28,013 nucleotides of DNA from a virus. Every line of letters begins with the position of its first letter. Position 1 is the first letter of the stretch. Both the position numbers and the translations under genes were made by a program. Where the stretch lies: IMG/VR virus record IMGVR_UViG_3300035698_010841, positions 1 to 28,013 of that record. The stretch is one strand, 5' to 3'. The notes below the pieces were generated by a model. It saw only the letters and a list, made by a program, of their open reading frames with translations, ran no database searches and was not told the origin of the DNA. This document shows positions 8,101 through 13,670 of this stretch, one piece after another.

Positions 8101-8290
8101 CAGGGCAGCGACAGTCAAGATTATATCTGAAACTGTAGGGATAACCGAAAGCCTTATTCAAAGATTTATTCGGATAATCCTCGGCATAAAAAGGGTATCA
8201 CTTATTCACGACCTGGGCAGGATGAAGTCTGCTTCATATAGTCTGGGACGAAGCATGGTTGATTATACTCTAGGAAAGAAGAGGAGATAA
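5120..8290 (+). CDS. Giant 20-residue-repeat virion protein, 1056 residues
   Basis: Residues 1-200 look like a DNRLRE-type or carbohydrate-binding beta-sandwich (RWDGLNIPKGATISAAYVEV). Residues 207-487 and 650-1017 are about 14 and 18 copies of a 20-residue unit with consensus like IRLISETIGIIESLIRRLRS, alternating hydrophobic residues with segregated acidic and basic ones. Between the blocks, residues 488-649 form a separate beta-sandwich (SLNIYRSGFPGMISVGIR, then DTQYAIVVRALFADG) typical of exported or surface lectin-like domains. The last 35 residues are basic. It lies between capsid and connector genes, so it may be a head fibre or giant decoration protein rather than a tail fibre. The start has AGGAG upstream. 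No enzyme motif is visible. Confidence 0.85.
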   Translation: MSFQLGAFGGGFELLGGGLPVELNLQVDASADDGYEYFADDSVDNNKDFVRTRSNSSLDYRYMGAMRWDGLNIPKGATISAAYVEVLTYDTTYDDANFQIHCEDGAAPLAIAEEANNITNRSLTTAYTEWIEDSVAAGGHAWFGSDKSLVSVIQELVDSYTVTAIVVIFSPKADAGKYFYFRSQDLAGNVSGAKLHIEYTEAGPEAIVKVADEAIGLSEAAIGRRSSFRFIPDTLGVVGATLKRKWSIRHITELLGLSDVLIRRGVRTPLLTTESLSISDSAVKKFGFTKIFDETIGLAETLVRRMRSNRLTTETIGLTETLIRRLTSIRLIDETVGLVESAVRRAISIRLIAETLGITDSLVRRAFSNRFITETLGLIDSNIRRLRSIRLKAEMVTITEVSLLRQRAIRILSETIGVVETFVKSISIAELIKIMSETLGIAESAIRRAWSSRLISETIGLIESPIRRAYSSRLISEVLNIGEARLYEYYQKTAYGSGWGIYNNRWRGQTITPPLTHLITRVSLNIYRSGFPGMISVGIRTVDVNGHPVGSDLGNTGTTNGDTLPTIWPWEGPWRKVALGNVILEADTQYAIVVRALFADGVTAIAGWKGDKLTPTYPGGCAEFSDDAGESWESQTDRDYAFEVWGGGTNIRRAFSVRSLDEAIGLIDTLIRKASFAKILSEVVGITESLIRSSGFVKILSETVGIVESSIRSSGFVRIITETIGLIDTFIRQAGFVRITEEVIGISESLVRRLRSVRVISESITLIDSTLRRLRSIRSLSEAIAITEGLIRRSRFVRIITEVIGIAETLIRSSGFVRIFAETITLAETSVRRLRSIRISVEDLSIADSLIRRLRSTRLITEAIGIMDSTIKRFFSVRLLSETVGIVESSIRSSGFVRIITEVIGISEGLVRRFRSIWITSETISIVETAIRRSWAIRLITESIGIADDLIRRLRSIRIIDEIVGITDSGVQSFRELLIKIMTEAISLADTVIRRAATVKIISETVGITESLIQRFIRIILGIKRVSLIHDLGRMKSASYSLGRSMVDYTLGKKRR
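5738..6580 (+). repeat. First block of 60-bp coding repeats (about 14 units)
   Basis: The DNA encodes about 14 tandem units of 20 residues with the pattern R-[LI]-I-x-E-T-[IVL]-G-[IL]-x-[ED]-[ST]-x-[IV]-R-R. Units differ at the nucleotide level, so the array is old or under selection to diversify, with protein pattern retained. One unit (ending near IAEL) is three residues longer. Confidence 0.85.
7069..8172 (+). repeat. Second block of 60-bp coding repeats (about 18 units)
   Basis: About 18 further units of the same 20-residue repeat. Positions 7223-7281 and 7763-7821 are identical over 59 bases, exactly 540 bases (nine units) apart. A 20-base match at 7433-7452 and 7973-7992 has the same 540-base offset. 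This indicates recent copying or gene conversion within the array. Confidence 0.88.
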
Positions 8291-8291
8291 G

Positions 8292-9101
8292 ATGGCATTA
8301 TCAGCAACAGCTTTAATAGATTTAACTCAGGCGAAAAACTACTTGAGGGTTGATACTGCTTCAAGTCTACACGTGGATGCCGAGTATGTCGGTGTAGGGA
8401 CTGAGGGTGGTGAAGATGAGTTTCCCCTTATTGGTAATAAGGTACCTATATCGGGTAGCCTGAAGCTATATGTTGAAAATGTCCTACAGGATGAGGACAC
8501 TAATTTCAGTATTGCTAGTTATACCATTACCTTTAAGGCAGGCTCTGTACCTGGTGATGGTGACATTATCACTGCCTCTTATGATTATACGGCTACAGTG
8601 GATACCTTCGAGAGTTATGACGACCTGCTGATTGAGGATTTGATTGAAGCAGCAACGAAGAAAGCGGAAGATTATGTTGGAAGAGCGTTTGTTCAGCGCG
8701 AGATAACCGAGACACATATCGGAGACAACAAGCAAGTCCTGAGACTCTATAAGCGGCCGGTGGTTGATGTGGATACTATTACCATCGGTGGCGAATCGCT
8801 TACCAGTTGGAGTGAGCGGCTTTCAATAGGGCGGGTATATCATCTTGTTGTCTGGCCGGAGGACTACGAAATAGTCGTGGTCTACACGGCTGGATATGGA
8901 GCAGATAGGGCAGCCACGCAAGCACTGGTTCCCGATGCGGTAACTGCGGTCTTAATCGCTGTAGCCACTTGGTACGAAAATAGATTGGGAGTGAAATCCC
9001 AGAATATAAGCGGGGTAGGATCGATAGATTACGGAGATCCAGACGATTTACCGGAAGCATCTAAAAAGAAAATAGGATCCTTGAGGGTGAATGTATGCTA
9101 A
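8292..9101 (+). CDS. Head-tail connector protein (HK97 gp6-like) with inserted beta-domain
   Basis: Adaptor that binds the portal ring and starts the neck. Residues 10-20 (LTQAKNYLRVD) and 115-130 (LIEDLIEAATKKAEDYVGRA) are the two helices that open the gp6 family. They are normally close together. Here they are separated by about 80 residues of a beta-domain (residues 28-108) with PGDGDIITASYDYT. The rest (LYKRPVVDVDTITI, YTAGYG, PDAVTAVLIAVATWYENR) is typical of the family. The start has GAGGAGATAAG upstream, and the end overlaps the next start by 7 bases. The inserted domain resembles the one in the second tail tube protein (11896-12696). Confidence 0.85.
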   Translation: MALSATALIDLTQAKNYLRVDTASSLHVDAEYVGVGTEGGEDEFPLIGNKVPISGSLKLYVENVLQDEDTNFSIASYTITFKAGSVPGDGDIITASYDYTATVDTFESYDDLLIEDLIEAATKKAEDYVGRAFVQREITETHIGDNKQVLRLYKRPVVDVDTITIGGESLTSWSERLSIGRVYHLVVWPEDYEIVVVYTAGYGADRAATQALVPDAVTAVLIAVATWYENRLGVKSQNISGVGSIDYGDPDDLPEASKKKIGSLRVNVC

Positions 9102-9403
9102 GTAACATATTGAAATCTAAAATTCACTTACAGGAGAAAACTACCACATCGGGACCACTCGGTTCTACCATTACGTGGAAACCCGTACAGACTATTTATG
9201 GGCGCAAGATTCCACTTGATGTCAAAACCATAGCTCAATATCAGCAGTTGAATACAGTGGTGACGGACAAATTCATTTTCAGGGGTACTGTTACTATTAA
9301 TCTTGGCAATCATCGTATTGTACATGGTTCAAAAACTTATGAACCGGCATCCTCAGCCAAACATTTTGATGGAATCACGGAAGTCGTGGTGAAGGAAGTA
9401 TGA
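9095..9403 (+). CDS. Head closure / head-tail joining protein
   Basis: A 102-residue protein of the expected size and position for the head closure (head-tail joining) family, directly after the connector and before the gp10-like protein. The chain is mostly beta: it opens with MLSNILKSKIHLQEKTTTSG, has KPVQTIYGRKIPLDVKTIAQ in the middle and ends with a strand EVVVKEV. The pattern 'TIYGRKIPLD...' followed by an IFRGTVTIN strand matches joining proteins. It caps the portal after DNA packaging. Overlaps by 7 bases upstream and 4 bases (ATGA) downstream, so translation is coupled. Confidence 0.75.
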   Translation: MLSNILKSKIHLQEKTTTSGPLGSTITWKPVQTIYGRKIPLDVKTIAQYQQLNTVVTDKFIFRGTVTINLGNHRIVHGSKTYEPASSAKHFDGITEVVVKEV

Positions 9404-9618
9404 TAACTTCGTATCTTAGAGGCCATTTAATTGAATACGATGATAATGGCTGGAATTACGCTGATAATAAACAGCCTATTGATATGGAGAATCGGGCTTG
9501 CATAAGGTGCGGAATGATGCCAACTCCTGAAGGTTATGACGCCTGTTTAGGATATATCCCAGGAGTGAGTTCAGCCTGTTGTGGGCATGGAGTAATGGAA
9601 TTATGGGTGTTGAAGTAG
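9400..9618 (+). CDS. Small conserved Cys-rich phage protein
   Basis: A 72-residue protein with CIRCGMMPTPEGYDACLGYI and then SACCGHGV. This spacing of Cys and the 'PTPEG-DACLGYIPGV-SACCGHG' design is one I recognise as widespread in unrelated phages, always small, of unknown function; a zinc or metal site is likely. The gene overlaps the previous one by 4 bases (ATGA) and the next by 16, in the head-tail joining operon. Confidence 0.75.
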   Translation: MITSYLRGHLIEYDDNGWNYADNKQPIDMENRACIRCGMMPTPEGYDACLGYIPGVSSACCGHGVMELWVLK

Positions 9619-10016
9619 TTTTTGTTTCTAATCTCAAAGAAGTCATGCAGAAGATTGATGAGACGGCCAAAGACAGAATGCTTGAGGCTGTCAATGAAGT
9701 CCGCAATAAAACGCTTGAAACCCTAAGTGGCCCACGTCATGGCAGGGTTTATAAGGTGCCAGATACTAATCGGATTTATACTGCTTCCGCTCCAGGCGAA
9801 CCTCCCGCACAAGCTACCGCGACATTAAGGGGGTCAATCAAAGGCGGAGTTGAAAGCGAAGGCAGTAAAATCGTGGGGTTTGTGGGCACTGACCAGAAAT
9901 ATGGCCCGATGCTGGAGTTTGGGACTATTCACATCAAGCCCAGACCCTGGCTGAGAAAGAGCTTTGAGCTTTGTGAAGCGAAAGTAAAAGAAATATTTAC
10001 AAGGATTTGGTTTTAA
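9603..10016 (+). CDS. HK97 gp10-like minor tail / neck protein
   Basis: Belongs by pattern to the HK97 gp10 family, a component of the head-tail joint or tail completion. Visible signs: an N-terminal helix EVMQKIDETAKDRMLEAVNE, the loop TASAPGEPPAQATATLRGSI (typical 'S-PG-PP-Y-TG-L' region of the family), VGTDQKYGPMLEFGT and PRPWLRKSFE. ATG 9603 has GGAG ten bases upstream and is preferred; a TTG at 9579 would add eight residues. The gene overlaps the stop of the previous one by 16 bases. Confidence 0.85.
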   Translation: MGVEVVFVSNLKEVMQKIDETAKDRMLEAVNEVRNKTLETLSGPRHGRVYKVPDTNRIYTASAPGEPPAQATATLRGSIKGGVESEGSKIVGFVGTDQKYGPMLEFGTIHIKPRPWLRKSFELCEAKVKEIFTRIWF

Positions 10017-10474
10017 TGGATACGATAAAATCATTACTAACGGACTTATGGGGAAGATTGACAGATGCCGATGGCGATTTATTTAGTTACACTGGCACGA
10101 GGGTCTACAATACCTGGGCACCGCCTGACAGTGAGTTCCCGTACCTTGTCCACAAAATAGAGTTGCGATCCCTCCCCGGGTATGTATTCCCCATGAGGCA
10201 AGGTTCATACACTATTGACATCTGGGATGACTCACCCGATGTTGACCGCCTTTTATCTATTCGTGAAAAGATAATTGCCTTACTGGACGAGCTTATATTT
10301 GACACTACAGAAACCATCGGAGACGTAACCACAACAATAGTATCCAGTTGCAGACTGTGGCTACAAACAGATGGCCAGATACCGGAAAGCGAATTTGAGA
10401 TACAGCACTATTCTTTGTTGTTTAATATCCGTCTATATCGAGTAAGTGAAAGTGCGAGCATTATTGGGAGGTAG
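10016..10474 (+). CDS. Tail terminator / tail completion protein (DUF3168-like)
   Basis: A 152-residue protein in the position of the tail terminator that stops tube polymerisation. Features: N-terminal helix DTIKSLLTDLWGRL, TRVYNTWAPPDSEFPYLVHK, then IDIWDDSPDVDRLLSIREKI, and a C-terminal strand HYSLLFNIRLYR. This order (strand, 'FPYLV', strand plus helix of 'IDIW', final amphipathic strand) is that of the DUF3168/tail completion family. ATG at 10016 shares its A with the TAA of the previous gene and follows AAGGA. It is the last gene before the terminator at 10544. Confidence 0.8.
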   Translation: MDTIKSLLTDLWGRLTDADGDLFSYTGTRVYNTWAPPDSEFPYLVHKIELRSLPGYVFPMRQGSYTIDIWDDSPDVDRLLSIREKIIALLDELIFDTTETIGDVTTTIVSSCRLWLQTDGQIPESEFEIQHYSLLFNIRLYRVSESASIIGR

Positions 10475-10543
10475 GTTTGGTATGAAAAGGAAATAAAAAC
10501 GCCACCTTGTTTATCTTGGTGCGTGTCATAGTATCCCCAACCT

Positions 10544-10575
10544 AAAGAGCGATAAAAAAATCGCTCTTTTTTATT
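10544..10575 (+). terminator. Strong intrinsic terminator after the head-tail joining operon
   Basis: AAAGAGCGAT (10544-10553) pairs perfectly with ATCGCTCTTT (10560-10569) around an A6 loop, followed by more T. It ends the operon that stops at 10474. It also lies just ahead of the first tail tube gene, so that gene must use read-through or an unseen promoter, or the hairpin marks a processed 5' end. Confidence 0.85.
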
Positions 10576-10591
10576 TAGGAGGTAACTAAAA

Positions 10592-11149
10592 ATGACAGTT
10601 CAGAAACATGGAGTAAGTGCAAACACCCCTGACCGTATCCTGATAGATTCCGGGGCGGTCTATTGGAAAGCTACCGATGACTGGTCAGTAGCTTCTTCGG
10701 GTACTCTCTTAGGGGCAACTAAAGGGGGTAATGCCTTTGAACTTAACCGAACTATAAGACGCATGGATCCCGATGGTTCAAAGGGGCCAGTCAAGGGCTT
10801 CCGCAGAATAGAAGAGGTCGTAGCCACTCTCACCGTCAACCTGATTGAGATTACAGAGGCTAATTTACTTATGGCATTACCAGGCTCAAGTGCCACCAGT
10901 CATGTCATAACTGGTGCTGAGATTGACGATAGTGACTATATCGCAAATGTGGTTATTGTCGGGACAATTACAGGCTTTGATGGCACGTCCGCGCCTATCA
11001 TCTGCAAGCTCAAGAATTGCCTGGTTGATGGGCCTTTCACGCTTAACCTGAATCCAAAAGATGAGGCTGTTCTTCAAATGAGGTTCACGGCCCATTACCT
11101 GGATTCAGACCTCGATACCGAACCCTTTGAAATAACTTACCCCTCATAA
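10592..11149 (+). CDS. Major tail tube protein, copy 1
   Basis: A 185-residue protein that by position and composition forms the tail tube. It opens MTVQKHGVSANTPDRILIDS, continues with TLLGATKGGNAFELNRTIRR and RIEEVVATLTVNLIEI, and ends in the strand-rich segment KDEAVLQMRFTAHYLDSDLD. It is clearly paralogous to the product of 11896-12696 over its entire length, but lacks the 80-residue insertion. Ribosome site AGGAGGT is excellent. A terminator lies directly upstream and a nuclease cassette directly downstream. Confidence 0.82.
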   Translation: MTVQKHGVSANTPDRILIDSGAVYWKATDDWSVASSGTLLGATKGGNAFELNRTIRRMDPDGSKGPVKGFRRIEEVVATLTVNLIEITEANLLMALPGSSATSHVITGAEIDDSDYIANVVIVGTITGFDGTSAPIICKLKNCLVDGPFTLNLNPKDEAVLQMRFTAHYLDSDLDTEPFEITYPS

Positions 11150-11154
11150 TATGT

Positions 11155-11183
11155 TTGACAAGTATTACCTGCTATGATAAGAT
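11155..11183 (+). promoter_or_regulatory. Sigma-70 promoter of the first zinc-ribbon/HNH cassette
   Basis: TTGACA (11155-11160), a 17-base spacer and TAAGAT (11178-11183). It begins 6 bases after the tail tube stop codon and drives the genes at 11202 and 11318. The -35 box is perfect; the -10 box matches 4 of 6. An inverted repeat flanks the -10 box (see the separate entry). Confidence 0.75.
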
Positions 11184-11202
11184 ATATACATGGAGGGTAA
11201 TA
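11163..11202 (+). promoter_or_regulatory. Inverted repeat at the cassette 1 promoter, possible operator
   Basis: TATTACC (11163-11169) and GGTAATA (11196-11202) are perfect 7-base arms that straddle the -10 box. The left arm lies upstream of the expected transcript start, so this is a DNA-level site rather than an RNA hairpin. The sister cassette has CTTACC/GGTAAG at the equivalent place. Confidence 0.4.
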
Positions 11203-11318
11203 TGCTAAAGATATTCAGGTGTAAGCGGTGTGGCCATGAATGGCCGAGTAAGCAAGAGCATCCCACTATTTGCCCTAAATGTAAAAGCCCATATTGGGAT
11301 AAGGAGAGGCGGAAATAA
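11202..11318 (+). CDS. Mini zinc-ribbon protein of HNH cassette 1 (38 residues)
   Basis: Start ATG 11202 follows GGAGGG. The product has CKRCGHEWPS, then ICPKCKSPYWDKERRK: two CxxC knuckles 14 residues apart with the 'CGH-W' and 'CPKCKSPYWD' signatures of a widespread mini zinc ribbon. Its stop overlaps the nuclease start by one base (TAATG), so the two are translationally coupled. A near twin exists at 24999-25121 (same two knuckles, also coupled to an HNH gene). Likely a nucleic-acid- or protein-binding partner or regulator of the nuclease. Confidence 0.8.
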   Translation: MLKIFRCKRCGHEWPSKQEHPTICPKCKSPYWDKERRK

Positions 11319-11815
11319 TGCCAGAAGTGGGAGAAATTAAACGAAAGCGAGATGTAGGTTTTGTAGGCAACAATAAATTAATTTGGCATGCTTGTATAGA
11401 TTGTGGGAAAGAGCGATGGGTAGAATTAGAACATGGGGAGCCATCTCATTTAAGATGTCGAAGCTGTGGAGAAAAAGCAAATGGCCAAAATCATTACCGA
11501 TGGAATGGCGGAAGATTTATCCATATAGAAGGTTATGTTCTCATTAAACTTCAACCGGATTCTCCCTTCTATCAAATGACCAATTCAAGGGGATATGTTC
11601 TTGAGCATAGATTAATAATGGCAAAGCATTTGAAGCGTTGTCTTCAACCTATAGAAAAGATTCATCATAGGGGAATTACACATCCCCAAGATAGTAAGGA
11701 AAATAAACAGGATAACCGATTGGAGAATTTGGGACTTTTTGCAAATCCGAATGACCATACAACTAATCATTGGCATAATGGTAAATCACACCGAAGGAGA
11801 CACAGCTATAAATAA
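11318..11815 (+). CDS. HNH endonuclease of cassette 1 with N-terminal zinc ribbon
   Basis: A 165-residue nuclease of homing type. Residues 26-50 form a zinc ribbon (CIDCGKERW, then CRSCG). The HNH region follows: YVLEHRLIMAKHLKR, KIHHRGITH (likely catalytic His pair), and the 'N' part DNRLENLGLFANPNDHTTNH. This arrangement cleaves DNA and spreads the intron-less cassette by homing. It lies between two paralogous tail tube genes, with its own promoter and terminator, so it is an insertion into the tail operon. It is related to the protein at 25121-25567. Confidence 0.88.
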   Translation: MPEVGEIKRKRDVGFVGNNKLIWHACIDCGKERWVELEHGEPSHLRCRSCGEKANGQNHYRWNGGRFIHIEGYVLIKLQPDSPFYQMTNSRGYVLEHRLIMAKHLKRCLQPIEKIHHRGITHPQDSKENKQDNRLENLGLFANPNDHTTNHWHNGKSHRRRHSYK

Positions 11816-11838
11816 CTGAAGTATAAAAAACCTATTTT

Positions 11839-11865
11839 AAGCCACTCAAAACGAGTGGCTTTTTT
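11839..11865 (+). terminator. Intrinsic terminator closing HNH cassette 1
   Basis: AAGCCACTC (11839-11847) and GAGTGGCTT (11853-11861) form a perfect 9-bp stem with loop AAAAC, followed by a run of T to 11865. With the promoter at 11155 it makes the cassette a complete transcription unit. It also lies just ahead of the second tail tube gene. Confidence 0.88.
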
Positions 11866-11895
11866 AATGAGCATAATTATAGGAGGTAAAAAGAA

Positions 11896-12696
11896 ATGAC
11901 CGTAAGCAAACATGGAGTATCAACCGATAGCCCTGACAGAATCTTGATTGATAGCGGTGCCCTCTACTTCGACTTTATTGATGCTGATAGTCCGGGCACC
12001 TTATTGGGTGCTACCCGTGGGGGGAACTCCTTTGAGTTAGCCAGGACGATCAGGCGCATGGAAGCTGATGGTGCCAGAGGACCGGTCAAGGGTCTCAGGC
12101 GTATAGAAGAAGTGGTCGCCACTATCAAGGCCAATATGCTGGAATTGACCGCAGAAAACTTGAGAAGGGCGATAGCCGGATCTATTTATAGTTCAGGCAC
12201 TTCCTTGATAGAGGACGAAGCGGTTGGAAATGGCGATGCAGAAGCCGTAGAGTTTGCCCTTGATCATGGTGCAATAGAACAAAATAGCGTGTCCGTTGCA
12301 GTGGCAGATAGGGAGGCTCAGGTTCTTCTTACCGATTTCACGATAGACTACGATACCGGTACGATTTACTTTGTGGTCGCCCCGGGGGATGGTAAGGCAA
12401 TCACCGCGACTTATTACTATGCCTCCACTGACGCAGTTATAGGTGGGGAATCAACCGAATTAGACAAATACAATATCAAGGATGCTGCCTATATCGGTAA
12501 TGTAGTGATTGTGGGCACTCTCACGGGTAAAACAAATCCGGTAATTGTCAAGATTACCAATGCTTTATGTGATGGGGCATTAAGCCTTAGCATGGCTCCA
12601 AAGGATGAGGCAGTACCCGCCCTGACCTTTACCGGGCATTATTCCAATGCCGACCTTGATACTGAGCCCTGGGAAATTATCTTTCCGGCATCATAA
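11896..12696 (+). CDS. Major tail tube protein, copy 2, with inserted beta-domain
   Basis: Paralog of the protein at 10592: shared start (MTVSKHGVSTDSPDRILIDS), TLLGATRGGNSFELARTIRR, RIEEVVATI, and end (KDEAVPALTFTGHYSNADLD). Residues 101-180 are an extra domain absent from copy 1, with SVSVAVADREAQVLLTDFTI and PGDGKAITATYYYAS. It resembles the insertion in the connector (8292). Extra domains on tube subunits usually project from the tail surface. Two tube proteins may be mixed in a fixed or variable ratio, as in phages with a minor decorated tube subunit. Start has AGGAGGT. Confidence 0.82.
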   Translation: MTVSKHGVSTDSPDRILIDSGALYFDFIDADSPGTLLGATRGGNSFELARTIRRMEADGARGPVKGLRRIEEVVATIKANMLELTAENLRRAIAGSIYSSGTSLIEDEAVGNGDAEAVEFALDHGAIEQNSVSVAVADREAQVLLTDFTIDYDTGTIYFVVAPGDGKAITATYYYASTDAVIGGESTELDKYNIKDAAYIGNVVIVGTLTGKTNPVIVKITNALCDGALSLSMAPKDEAVPALTFTGHYSNADLDTEPWEIIFPAS

Positions 12697-12705
12697 AGGA
12701 GAATT

Positions 12706-13074
12706 ATGGAAATTAGAGAATTACGAGCCAAAGATGTGAAAACCCTAGCCAAGATGCTCGGCAAGCTCAAATCTAGTAGCACAGGTGATTTATTCACGGT
12801 GCTAGATAAGGCAGCTAAAAAGAAGGGCGATAGTAACCCTATGGAAGTAGGCTTGTCTCTTTTTAGGATTGCGGCTGCCGACCTGACTGACGACATTTAT
12901 TCCTGGCTGGCTGATTTGATCGGCAAAACAGTAGAGGAGCTTGATGAGATGTCGGTCAATGCTCCCGCCGATATTATTAAAGAATTGGTAACGCGGGGTG
13001 AATTCAAGTCTTTTTTCGGCTCAGTTTTACAGCAAGCCGGGATACAGAAGGAATCGCTAGGCTCTACGACCTGA
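12706..13074 (+). CDS. Tail assembly chaperone G
   Basis: A 122-residue, helical, acidic/basic protein in the classic slot between tail tube and tape measure. It coats the tape measure protein during tail assembly and is not part of the virion. Helices are visible in ELRAKDVKTLAKMLGKL and DEMSVNAPADIIKELVTRG. A TTTTTTC heptamer at 13011-13017 in register lets some ribosomes shift to -1 to produce the longer G-T protein; without the shift translation stops at 13074. Start follows AGGAG. Confidence 0.85.
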   Translation: MEIRELRAKDVKTLAKMLGKLKSSSTGDLFTVLDKAAKKKGDSNPMEVGLSLFRIAAADLTDDIYSWLADLIGKTVEELDEMSVNAPADIIKELVTRGEFKSFFGSVLQQAGIQKESLGSTT

Positions 13075-13367
13075 TTCAATCCCGCTATAGCTGGGCTGAT
13101 AATACTGTTAATAATCTTTCCTTTGACCGCTTCCAGCAAATAGTAGAGTTACTTTCTAAGGTGAAACATGAAGAAGCCAGGGAACGATTGACAGACTCGG
13201 CTTTTATTGCACATCAGTTAGGTAGTGGCGGAGATAAGAACTTTGGTGATTACCTCCAGAGTTTGGGTTTATTGGAAGGACAAGCGGTAACCGAAGATAA
13301 GGTAACGGCTAAAGAGGCAATCGCTAAGGCTGAAGAAATCCTGAAAATGGCAGGGAAGAAAACTTAA
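12706..13367 (+). CDS. Tail assembly chaperone G-T fusion made by -1 frameshift
   Basis: After the TTTTTTC site (13011-13017) the -1 frame stays open to 13367 and has a coding signature: RLYDLIQSRYSWADNT, SFDRFQQIVELLSKVKHEEA. The fusion would be about 220 residues. The T part binds the tape measure and the tube. The GTG at 13161 that could begin an independent protein has no ribosome site, and the coherent coding sequence extends at least 100 bases before it, so it is part of T rather than a separate gene. Confidence 0.8.
13011..13017 (+). other. -1 ribosomal frameshift slippery heptamer TTTTTTC
   Basis: The G reading frame runs TCT TTT TTC, so T TTT TTC fits the X XXY YYZ rule. A -1 slip leads into the T frame open until 13367. 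Conserved in position across siphophage G/G-T pairs, although the exact heptamer varies. Confidence 0.75.
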
Positions 13368-13603
13368 TTATCTTGTATCTCTTTTAATGCCTGTAATTTC
13401 TTCCAGAGTTCGCCACACTCTAAGTCATCCCTTGCTTCTCTGGAAAGTGTATCGCAAATTCTATTAAATTCCTTCAAATTATCTATCCGTCCTAATTTTA
13501 GAATATGCTTGGCTTTTTTCTTATTCGAAGGTACAACGTAAATATAATAAAACACCATTATTGCAATAACTGCAAGCACTATAATTACAACCCATGTCCA
13601 CAT
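13364..13603 (-). CDS. Reverse-strand small membrane protein (moron), 79 residues
   Basis: The only reverse-strand gene inside the structural module. ATG at 13603 has GGAGGTG seven bases upstream and is preferred to a longer frame from 13651. It begins MWTWVVIIVLAVIAIMVFYY, one strong membrane helix at residues 3-25, followed by a basic, helical cytoplasmic or periplasmic tail (KKKAKHILKLGRIDNLKEFN). Its stop overlaps the stop of the G-T frame tail to tail by four bases. It has its own promoter (13624-13651), so it is expressed independently, probably during lysogeny. Possible roles: superinfection exclusion or host-surface change. No family recognised. Confidence 0.8.
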   Translation of the reverse strand: MWTWVVIIVLAVIAIMVFYYIYVVPSNKKKAKHILKLGRIDNLKEFNRICDTLSREARDDLECGELWKKLQALKEIQDN

Positions 13604-13623
13604 GATACACCTCCTTAATTCCC

Positions 13624-13651
13624 ATTTTAATATCCCGCCAAGATTTGTCAA
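13624..13651 (-). promoter_or_regulatory. Promoter of the reverse-strand membrane gene
   Basis: On the reverse strand TTGACA (13651 down to 13646), a 16-base spacer and TAAAAT (13629 down to 13624). The start codon at 13603 follows about 20 bases later with an intervening GGAGGTG. The box pair lies between the T and tape measure genes. Confidence 0.7.
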
Positions 13652-13670
13652 GTTCTATAAGGAGTAAATA

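Noticed and set aside
13161-13367. Independent 68-residue gene from GTG 13161
   Set aside because: No ribosome site, and the same frame is coherent upstream to the slippery site. It is the T part of the G-T chaperone.
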